Positions 1 through 5,805 of a stretch of DNA of 8,798 nt are shown here, piece by piece. The position numbers were made by a program, and so were the translations under genes. How positions within the stretch are numbered: position 1 is the stretch's first letter; each line of letters opens with the position of its first letter. Location: positions 1 through 8,798 of the forward strand of contig DDSR01000060.1 of assembly GCA_002343455.1 (NCBI GenBank), read 5' to 3'. A model generated the notes under the pieces. The model was given only the letters and a program-made list of their open reading frames with translations. It did no database searches and had not been told where the DNA came from. This DNA is from Deltaproteobacteria bacterium UBA2385 (GTDB lineage: Bacteria > Myxococcota_A > UBA796 > UBA2385).

Positions 1-24
1 TTCTGGATAGCTGTTTCTGGATAG
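1..24. repeat. perfect 10-base direct repeat upstream of the sigma gene
   Basis: TTCTGGATAG occurs at 1-10 and again at 15-24, a period of 14 bases. It is AT-richer than its surroundings and lies about 55-75 bases before the sigma-factor start. It could be a regulator half-site pair or part of the promoter, or the tail of a larger array cut by the window edge. Only two copies are visible. Confidence 0.5.
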
Positions 25-25
25 G

Positions 26-42
26 CGCCCCTGCCGGGGGCG
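26..42 (+). other. small GC hairpin in the leader of the sigma gene
   Basis: CGCCCC (26-31) pairs perfectly with GGGGCG (37-42) around a 5-base loop. The bases that follow (TAGCTTTCCCTT) are pyrimidine-rich but not a clean T run, so it is at best a weak intrinsic terminator for a gene to the left. It could equally be a structure in the 5' leader of the sigma-factor mRNA. At this GC content short perfect stems arise easily. Confidence 0.3.
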
Positions 43-77
43 TAGCTTTCCCTTCCACGCCCCAGAGGCAGGACCCG

Positions 78-1130
78 ATGGCCACCTCCGACCACGATGA
101 TCCTCGGTCCCGCCAGCTCAGCGGCTTGATCGAACGCGACGACGAGCCCGAGATCCTCGACGCCGAGGGGCGCCCGCTGGCCGCCGACGGCCCCGAGGCG
201 GACCCTCGCAAGAACACGGTCCCGTCGAACCTGCCGGCCCTCTCCGGCCCCAGCTCGGCGGCGCGCAAGGGGGATCTGCTCTCCTACTACCTGGCCGAGG
301 TGCGGCGCTACCCGCTGCTCAACCCGGAAGAAGAGCACGATCTCGCCCGCCGCTACGTGGAAGAGGGCGACCCCGAGGCCGCCCAGCGCCTGGTGACGGC
401 CAACCTGCGGCTGGTGGTCAAGCTGGCCTTCCAGTACCACCGCCAGTGGAGCAACGTCCTCGACCTGATCCAGGAGGGCAACGTCGGCCTGGTCGAGGCC
501 CTCTCCCGCTACGATCCGTACCGCGGCGTGCGCTTCTCCAGCTACGCCCAGTACTGGATCCGGGCGATGATCCTGCGCTTCCTGATGGACAACTACCGGC
601 TGGTGCGGCTGGGGAGCACCCGGCACGGCCGCAAGCTGTTCTTCCAGCTCCAGAAGGAGCGCGACCGGCTGATCAAGGAGGGCCTGAACCCCTCGACCAA
701 GGCGCTGGCCGAGCGCCTGCACGTGCCCGAGCAGGAGATCATCGACGTCGACCGCCAGCTCGCGGCGCCAGCGATGTCCCTGCACTCCCCGGTGGGCGAC
801 GAGGAGGGCCGCCCCCTGGAGGAGATGGTCTCCGGCAACCTGCGAGACCCCAGCGACGCCTACGAGCGGGGCCAGCTGGGCTCGCTGGTCAAGGAGCAGC
901 TCGACCTCTTCTCGCTGGGCCTGAACGACGAGCGCGAGCGCATCATCTGGGAGCAGCGGCTGGTCGCCAGCGAGCCCCGAAGCCTGGCCGAGATCGGCGA
1001 GGAATTCGGGGTCAGCAAGGAGCGCATCCGCCAGGTCGAGGCGCGCATCAAGAAGCGCCTAAAGGAATTCCTCACCCAGGCGCTCGGAGACGAGATCGCC
1101 TTTGAATTCGACGTTCCGGAGGACGTATGA
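78..1130 (+). CDS. RpoH (sigma-32)-type RNA polymerase sigma factor
   Basis: This 350-residue sigma-70-family protein would direct RNA polymerase to an alternative promoter class, classically heat-shock genes. Region 1.2/2 is at about residues 66-180, with NLRLVVKLAFQYHR, DLIQEGNVGLVEAL and FSSYAQYWIRA. RKLFFQL at 185-191 matches the RpoH box of E. coli sigma-32 (RKLFFNL), the main reason for choosing this subfamily. Region 4.2 carries the helix-turn-helix SLAEIGEEFGVSKERIRQVE ending at residue 321. The protein is longer than typical sigma-32 (about 285-300) because of an acidic, apparently disordered N-terminal stretch of about 60 residues. The ATG is supported by AGGA at 70-73, four bases upstream. 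The stop overlaps the next start (ATGA). Whether it is the true heat-shock orthologue or one of several paralogues cannot be told here. Confidence 0.95.
   Translation: MATSDHDDPRSRQLSGLIERDDEPEILDAEGRPLAADGPEADPRKNTVPSNLPALSGPSSAARKGDLLSYYLAEVRRYPLLNPEEEHDLARRYVEEGDPEAAQRLVTANLRLVVKLAFQYHRQWSNVLDLIQEGNVGLVEALSRYDPYRGVRFSSYAQYWIRAMILRFLMDNYRLVRLGSTRHGRKLFFQLQKERDRLIKEGLNPSTKALAERLHVPEQEIIDVDRQLAAPAMSLHSPVGDEEGRPLEEMVSGNLRDPSDAYERGQLGSLVKEQLDLFSLGLNDERERIIWEQRLVASEPRSLAEIGEEFGVSKERIRQVEARIKKRLKEFLTQALGDEIAFEFDVPEDV
1118..1130 (+). promoter_or_regulatory. strong Shine-Dalgarno and ATGA coupling junction
   Basis: GGAGG at 1118-1122 lies four bases before the ATG at 1127, inside the last codons of the sigma gene. 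The ATG shares bases with the sigma TGA stop (1128-1130). This fixes the downstream start and suggests translational coupling of the two genes. Confidence 0.8.
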
Positions 1131-2569
1131 ACAGCCTGAACGTGCGCGACGCCGTCGTTCGCACGGCCTTGAGGGTGCGTGAGTCCGCCCTTCGCGCCGC
1201 CCTTCGCCGCGCCGGCCCGGCCATCGACGACAGCCCGACGGACGGCGGCAGGGGGGACCATCCCCTCGGCGCGGCCGACCTGGCGCCCGGCCTGGGCTCG
1301 GGCCCCGACGCGCTGGCCCTGGCATCGCTGGGGCAGGCCGCCCTGTTGGCCGGCAAGGGCGATCCCCAGGGCCTCGTGCAGGCCCTGGCGGACCTGGCCA
1401 TCCCCTCCCCCGCGCAGGCCGGGACGGTCGCCTGTCGGCTGATCCACCTCGCCGCGATCGCCAGCTGGGCGACCCCGGACGCGGCGGCCTCCGCCCGGAT
1501 CGGCGGCGCGGCCCAGGCCCACATCGCCTGGCTCAAGCGGGAGCGTCCCCTCGACGAGCGCGACCCCGACGCCACGCTGGCCGCGGCAGCCTTGCTGATC
1601 GCCGCCCGCACCTGGCCGGCCCTGCCCTCCGCCCGGGACACCACCGCCCAGGCCCTCACGCTGCTGCCCTCCTCGGCCCGCGCGATGCTGGGCTCGGACG
1701 GCGCGCCGATCGGCGATCCCTCGACCGTGGCCCGGGCGCTCTGGGGCCTGGCGCTGGCCCGCGCCTGGGGAGAGCGCAGCGGTGTGGCCATGCCCGACGC
1801 CGCGATGGGGGCGTTCCTGGGTGGCAGCACCAGCCTGTGGCGGCTCGCCGGGGACTCCGGTCGACTGCCCGCCACCGGCGACCCGGCCCCGGCCTTGTTG
1901 CCGCTGGGCTCGGTCCCCCTGCCGCTGACGCTGCGCAGCCTGGCGATCGCCTGGGGCCTGGAGGACGACGCGCTGCCCACCACCTGGGACCCGGCGATCG
2001 ACCGGCTGCTCGGGCGCCCCGCGCGCCTCGAAGCGAGCGAGCCGGCCCTCAGCGGGGCGATGGGGCCCGATGGGGCCTGGGCCCTCTGGCCCTGGCGCGA
2101 CACCGGCCTGGCGGTCGCCCACAGCCGGATCAAGGGCAACGCCAGCCGTGGCTGGTTCCGGGCCAGCGACGGGCGGGTGCAGTGGGACCTGGACGATCGC
2201 CCCCTGGTCGTCGGCCAGCGCGGCCCGGCCTGCATGGTGGTGGCCCGGGTCGACGGGCCCCAGGCGCGGGTGATCGCCATCCCGCCGGGCACCGACGCCA
2301 AGGCCGACGAGCGGCCCGAGCGCGACATCAGCTGGCGCCAGGCCCGGATGGTGGTGGTCGATCGCGGCGTGGACCGCATCTCCTGGGAGCTGGGCCCCGA
2401 CTGGAGCCTGGAGCCGGGCGAGAAGGGCGAGTGGCTGGCCCGCCACGGCGGGCGGACGCTGGTCGTCAAGCTCGACGAGGAGAGCTGGCGCTGGAGCGTC
2501 TCCGGCCGACGCATCGAGGGCCAGGGCGAGCCCACCGCCACCGTCCGCAGCATCTTCGAGCTTCGGTGA
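1127..2569 (+). CDS. heparinase II/III-like fold protein, probably catalytically inactive
   Basis: This 480-residue protein has no signal peptide and so is probably cytoplasmic. Its layout resembles polysaccharide lyases of the heparinase II/III (alginate lyase-like) superfamily, with an Ala/Leu-rich helical half (about 1-290) and a beta-rich Trp/Arg/Val half (about 300-480). The helical half seems to follow the family pattern but without its active-site residues: the usual Asn-Asn-His segment corresponds to about DPDAT (146-150), and the 'DG..E.Sp.YH' segment to DGAPIGDPSTVA (191-202). GRLPATGD at 245-252 resembles the family's conserved 'P..GD' turn before the sandwich. The usual His-rich motif at the start of the sandwich is reduced to a lone H332. 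It is shorter than typical members (600 or more residues). The ATG is set by the upstream Shine-Dalgarno, and coupling to the sigma factor suggests joint expression. The fold is an alignment by eye; a hypothetical protein of another family remains possible. Confidence 0.5.
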   Translation: MNSLNVRDAVVRTALRVRESALRAALRRAGPAIDDSPTDGGRGDHPLGAADLAPGLGSGPDALALASLGQAALLAGKGDPQGLVQALADLAIPSPAQAGTVACRLIHLAAIASWATPDAAASARIGGAAQAHIAWLKRERPLDERDPDATLAAAALLIAARTWPALPSARDTTAQALTLLPSSARAMLGSDGAPIGDPSTVARALWGLALARAWGERSGVAMPDAAMGAFLGGSTSLWRLAGDSGRLPATGDPAPALLPLGSVPLPLTLRSLAIAWGLEDDALPTTWDPAIDRLLGRPARLEASEPALSGAMGPDGAWALWPWRDTGLAVAHSRIKGNASRGWFRASDGRVQWDLDDRPLVVGQRGPACMVVARVDGPQARVIAIPPGTDAKADERPERDISWRQARMVVVDRGVDRISWELGPDWSLEPGEKGEWLARHGGRTLVVKLDEESWRWSVSGRRIEGQGEPTATVRSIFELR

Positions 2570-2579
2570 CCCGCAGGGC

Positions 2580-3608
2580 TCAGCCCTTGCTGCCGTACTG
2601 CTCGATCAGGCGCTGGACCTCCAGCACGGCGTCCGTCTCGGCCTGGGCGTCCAGGCCGGCCTTCTCCAGCAGGCTGATCTCCTCGGCCAGCTTGTCCATG
2701 GCCGCGTCTGCGAGGCGCCGGTCGCCCACCTCGGCCAGGTCGGCCATGCCGCTCAGCGCGCGGTTGAGCTCCTCGACCAGGCCCTCGCTGCCCAGGCTGC
2801 CGTCGGCGGCCCCCGCCTCGACCGACCCGATCTCGCGCGGGCCTCCTTCGACCACCACCCGGGTCCGGCAGCGGTCCGCGAGGTAGCCCAGCGTGTCGGC
2901 CAGCTCGTCCATGCGCTCCCGCATGGCGCTGTAGGTCTGGAGCGTGTGCATCCGCTCGCCCTCGACGGCCATGCGGATGGTGTCGGTGACCACCGCCTCG
3001 GACGGCGCGGGGGAGATGACCTCGTCGAGGTCGTTGGCCCGGCTGTCCAGCTCGGAGACGAAGGCGCGGACGGCGTCGCTGGCCTGGTCGTAGGCCCTGG
3101 CCGCCGAGGGCAGCGCCTCGACCGCGATCTCGCCCTCGGGCAGGCCGCTCAGGCCCGGTCGACGCCGGGCGGTGATGGCCACATGGGCGCGCAGGCCCAG
3201 CAGCGCGCGGGCCTTCCAGACCACGCCGAGCACCCGGCTCATGCGCTCGGCTCGACGCTGCAGCAGGCGCTCGTCCTCGATGTAGCGCCGGGCGAGCTCC
3301 TCGCGGTCGGGGCGGCCCTCGAGCTCCTCGCGGCGCTCGGCGAGGTGGGCGGCCTGGGCGAGGGCGGCGAGGTGCTGCTCCAGCAGGCGGTTCTGCAGCT
3401 CGGCGAGGCGGCGTGGGTGTCGGAGCAGGTCGTCACCCCGGAACCAGGCGTCGTCACGGCGGACCTGGATGTGGGTCGAGAGCCGCCTGGGGGCGTCGCC
3501 GGTGATGGCCGGGCGGCGAAAGCGCTTGGCCAGCATGTAGATCCCTACGCCCGCTCCCATCAGGAGGCCGAGGATCAAACCGAAGAGCAGGGTGAGGAGG
3601 AGCTGCAC
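2580..3608 (-). CDS. membrane-anchored helix-rich protein of unknown function
   Basis: I do not recognise this 342-residue protein. Residues 3-27 form one hydrophobic segment rich in Leu and Gly, followed at once by K28, R29, R31 and R32. By the positive-inside rule the rest should face the cytoplasm. About residues 65-130 and 180-340 are rich in Glu, Arg, Leu and Ala, with long helical and possible coiled-coil runs, broken by a Gly/Ser/Ala-rich linker near 250-275. A scaffold or a receptor-like adaptor lacking a periplasmic sensor would fit; no enzyme motif is visible. The start is GTG, with GAGG (complement of 3616-3619) seven bases upstream. It converges on the lyase-like gene with 10 bases between stops and diverges from the Tat-signal gene across 90 bases. 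Confidence 0.8.
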   Translation of the reverse strand: MQLLLTLLFGLILGLLMGAGVGIYMLAKRFRRPAITGDAPRRLSTHIQVRRDDAWFRGDDLLRHPRRLAELQNRLLEQHLAALAQAAHLAERREELEGRPDREELARRYIEDERLLQRRAERMSRVLGVVWKARALLGLRAHVAITARRRPGLSGLPEGEIAVEALPSAARAYDQASDAVRAFVSELDSRANDLDEVISPAPSEAVVTDTIRMAVEGERMHTLQTYSAMRERMDELADTLGYLADRCRTRVVVEGGPREIGSVEAGAADGSLGSEGLVEELNRALSGMADLAEVGDRRLADAAMDKLAEEISLLEKAGLDAQAETDAVLEVQRLIEQYGSKG

Positions 3609-3698
3609 GGCACGGCCTCGTTATCTCGCAGCGGCGCTGCGCGTGCCTCGACTGCGGCGATAACAGCGGCGATAACAGCGACGCGATAACAGCGAGGG
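3609..3698. promoter_or_regulatory. divergent intergenic control region with GATAAC motifs
   Basis: This 90-base gap is the only room for promoters of the two divergent genes. GATAAC occurs at 3659-3664, 3671-3676 and 3685-3690 on the plus strand and, as GTTATC, at 3620-3625 for the minus strand. Close to each GTG start the layout is mirrored: GATAAC then GAGG on the minus side, and GATAAC, AGC, GAGG on the plus side. GATAAC matches four of six bases of a sigma-70 -10 box, so the copies could be -10 elements, and the innermost one on the plus side sits eight bases before the start codon. They could instead be operator half-sites. Confidence 0.5.
3654..3691 (+). repeat. short tandem repeat GCGGCGATAACA
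   Basis: Two perfect 12-base copies of GCGGCGATAACA (3654-3665 and 3666-3677) are followed by a 14-base variant, GCGACGCGATAACA (3678-3691). The third unit carries a two-base insertion and a base change but keeps CGATAACA intact. The spacing is close to, but a little more than, one DNA helical turn. A TAA in the last unit (3687-3689) closes the frame just upstream of the Tat-signal gene and so limits that gene's start. Confidence 0.85.
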
Positions 3699-4208
3699 GT
3701 GAGCCTCAGCCGCCGCCAGGCCCTCGCCCTCCTCGCCGCCGGTCCCGCCCTCGCCGCCCTCGGCGCCGGTGGCGTGCTCGCCACCGTCTGGGACCAGGCC
3801 CCTGGCCCGGGGTACCGCCACCTCTCTCCCAGCGAGGCCTCCTTCGTGCGGGCGCTGGGCGGCGCCGCCTGGCCGGCCACCGAAGCCTGTCCGCTGGACG
3901 GCGCCCTGGCGGAGCTCGACCTCTTCCTGGACGCATCGCTCGACAGCCTGCCCGAGCTGCCTCGCAAGGCCGCCCGGGCGGGGCTGCATGCCCTCGACGC
4001 CCTGACCCTGCCCGCGGCGGGGGCCCGCTTCCGGACCTTGGACCTCGCCCAGCGCTCGACCTGGCTGACGGCCTGGCTGAACAGCGACACCATGGCCCTG
4101 CGCAGCGCGGTCACCTCGATCGTGCTGGTCCTGGGCATGGGCTACACCACCCACCCCGCGGCCGCGCCGGCCTTCTCCCGGCTCTACCGCTGTGGGTACG
4201 GGCGATGA
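3699..4208 (+). CDS. Tat-signal small subunit, gluconate 2-dehydrogenase subunit 3-like
   Basis: This 169-residue protein begins with a twin-arginine signal: SRRQALALL at residues 4-12, then an Ala/Leu/Gly hydrophobic stretch to about residue 28. The mature part has the helical layout of gluconate 2-dehydrogenase subunit 3 proteins, with LSPSEASFVRALGGAAWP after the signal and a C-terminal segment with GYTTHPA. In characterised complexes of this type (FAD glucose, fructose and gluconate dehydrogenases) the small subunit carries the Tat signal and takes the cofactor-loaded, signal-less catalytic subunit across the membrane. The same role is inferred here, since the next gene overlaps by ATGA and lacks a signal peptide. 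The GTG start is fixed by an in-frame TAA at 3687 and by the Tat motif directly after it. GAGGG abuts the start with no spacer, so no well-placed Shine-Dalgarno exists. Confidence 0.8.
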   Translation: MSLSRRQALALLAAGPALAALGAGGVLATVWDQAPGPGYRHLSPSEASFVRALGGAAWPATEACPLDGALAELDLFLDASLDSLPELPRKAARAGLHALDALTLPAAGARFRTLDLAQRSTWLTAWLNSDTMALRSAVTSIVLVLGMGYTTHPAAAPAFSRLYRCGYGR

Positions 4209-5764
4209 ACCCGCTGATGCGCGAAGGGGCCCTGCTGCCCGCTCACCTGCTGATCGGCGCCCCGGTTCCGGCCGACGACGCGCAGGCCGCGCGCGGCGGG
4301 CTGGACCTGCGGGCGGACGCGGTGGTGGTCGGGACCGGTCCCGGGGGGGCGGCGGCGGCCCGGGCGATGGCGGCGGCGGGGATGAAGGTGATCCTGCTGG
4401 AAGAGGGCCCGGCGTACAGCCGCTTCCGCCCCAACCAGGCGACCGCGGCCCGCTACCATATGCAAGAGGGCGGCAGCATGGTCGCCCAGGGCCAGGGCTT
4501 CATGCCGATCGCCGCCGGCCGAGGCGTCGGCGGCGGCACGCTGGTCAACTCGGCCCTCTCCTTTCGCGCGCCGGACGAGGTGCTCGACGAGTGGGCCCGC
4601 TTGCTCCAGGATCAGGCCTTCTCGGCGGCCAGGATGGCCCCGCTCTTCGACGAGATCTCCGACCGCATCGGTGTTCGTATCGCCCACGCCGAGATCGCCG
4701 GCCGCAACAACCAGCTCCTGGTGCAGGGGGCGCGCGCGCTGGGGCTGCCCGCCGGCCTGGCCCCGCGCAGCACCCCGGGCTGCCAGGGCTGCGGGATGTG
4801 CAACTTCGGCTGCCCGGTGGGCGGCAAGGCCAGCACCAACCTGACCCTGCTGCCCGACGCCTGGCGCGACGGGGCCCGCGTCCAGGCCGAGACCCGGGTG
4901 GTCGAGGTCCTGGTCGAGGGCGGTCGGGCCGTGGGTGTGCGCGGGATCGCCTCGGACCCCGACAGCGGCGCCGAGGTGGGCGAGGTGCGGGTCCGCGCCG
5001 ACAAGGTCGTGCTCTCGGCGGGCGCGGTCGGCACCCCCCGGCTGCTCTGGCACCAGGGCATCGCCGCCGCGCTGGGCCCGGTGGGCGAGGGCATGCACGT
5101 CCACCCCGGCAACGCCGTCCTGGGCGAGAACGACCAGGAGATCCGCCTCTGGGAGGGCGCCACCCAGGGGGCCTTCTTCACCGACCCCGAGCTGCCGGGG
5201 GTGCTGCCTCACGCCTTCACGGCCCCTCCCGAGGCCACCCTGGTGGCGCTGGGCATGGTCGGCGCCGACCTCGCCGCGGGGCTGGACCTGCTGCCGCGGC
5301 TCTCCGGCGCGGTGGTCCTGGTCAGCGACAAGGGCAACGGGCGGGTGCGCGCCACCGCCGAAGGCCGCGCCGCCTTGCGCTACGACTTCCTGGACGAGGA
5401 TCTGCAGCGCACCAAGGCGGGGATGGTGCGCACGGCCGAGGCGCTGCTGGCCGCGGGCGCGCGCCGGATCAAGGGCCTGGTCCACGGCACGGGCTGGTAC
5501 GAGGACGCCGCCTCCTTCAAGGCGGCCCTGAGCGGACGAGGCGTGACCGACTTCACCCTCTACGCGGCCCACCCGATGAGCAGCTGCCGGATGGGGCTGG
5601 ACCCCTCGACCAGCGTCGTCGGGCCCGACGCCCAGGCCCACGGCCTGCCCGGGCTCTACATCATCGACGCCAGCGTCTTCCCGACCAGCCTGGGGGTCAA
5701 CCCCCAGCTCACGATCATGACCCTGGCCACCCTGCTGGGCCGCCGGCTCGCGGGTCTGGGCTGA
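4205..5764 (+). CDS. FAD-dependent GMC oxidoreductase, catalytic subunit, with a four-cysteine cluster
   Basis: This 519-residue GMC-family enzyme should oxidise an alcohol or sugar hydroxyl using FAD. The dinucleotide-binding motif GTGPGG is at 43-48, with E66/E67 ending the second strand. GRGVGGGTLVNSAL is the family's flavin-contact segment. VVLSAGAVGTPRLL is the second GMC signature. The C-terminal domain has HPMSSCRMG with H456 and GVNPQ with N499, the expected His/Asn catalytic pair. Between the halves, C193, C196, C199 and C203 form CxxCxxCxxxC followed by Pro, as in [4Fe-4S] ferredoxins. Cysteine-containing inserts also occur in long-chain alcohol oxidase-like GMC proteins and in glucose and fructose dehydrogenases that bind an iron-sulfur cluster. 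There is no signal peptide, so export is probably by partnering with the overlapping Tat-signal protein. The Shine-Dalgarno is weak, which fits translational coupling. The substrate cannot be told. Confidence 0.93.
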   Translation: MNPLMREGALLPAHLLIGAPVPADDAQAARGGLDLRADAVVVGTGPGGAAAARAMAAAGMKVILLEEGPAYSRFRPNQATAARYHMQEGGSMVAQGQGFMPIAAGRGVGGGTLVNSALSFRAPDEVLDEWARLLQDQAFSAARMAPLFDEISDRIGVRIAHAEIAGRNNQLLVQGARALGLPAGLAPRSTPGCQGCGMCNFGCPVGGKASTNLTLLPDAWRDGARVQAETRVVEVLVEGGRAVGVRGIASDPDSGAEVGEVRVRADKVVLSAGAVGTPRLLWHQGIAAALGPVGEGMHVHPGNAVLGENDQEIRLWEGATQGAFFTDPELPGVLPHAFTAPPEATLVALGMVGADLAAGLDLLPRLSGAVVLVSDKGNGRVRATAEGRAALRYDFLDEDLQRTKAGMVRTAEALLAAGARRIKGLVHGTGWYEDAASFKAALSGRGVTDFTLYAAHPMSSCRMGLDPSTSVVGPDAQAHGLPGLYIIDASVFPTSLGVNPQLTIMTLATLLGRRLAGLG

Positions 5765-5805
5765 GGGTGGCCGCTCCGCCTCGACATCGGCCCTTGCAGG
5801 CCGGG

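Noticed and set aside
860..2446. Long minus-strand open frames opposite the sigma and lyase-like genes (also 1072-2553)
   Set aside because: Translations are low-complexity Gly/Arg/Pro/Ala-rich with no domain, as expected for antisense frames in high-GC DNA; the plus-strand frames have recognisable motifs and good ribosome sites.
2575..2587. Short palindrome AGGGC-TCA-GCCCT between the convergent genes as a terminator
   Set aside because: The stem is only five pairs, overlaps the minus-strand stop codon and is not followed by a T run in either direction, so chance is a sufficient explanation.
1837..2886. Plus-strand 349-codon frame spanning the end of the lyase-like gene and the convergent gene
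   Set aside because: It overlaps two better-supported genes in other frames and its product is Arg/Pro/Gly low-complexity sequence without a domain.
2946..3689. 247-codon plus-strand open frame opposite the membrane-anchored protein gene
   Set aside because: Composition is typical of an antisense frame and it would cross the divergent control region; the minus-strand frame has a clear transmembrane start and a spaced Shine-Dalgarno.
4184..5641. 485-codon minus-strand open frame opposite the GMC oxidoreductase
   Set aside because: It is an antisense shadow rich in Gly, Ala, His and Gln; the plus strand encodes an intact GMC enzyme over the same bases.
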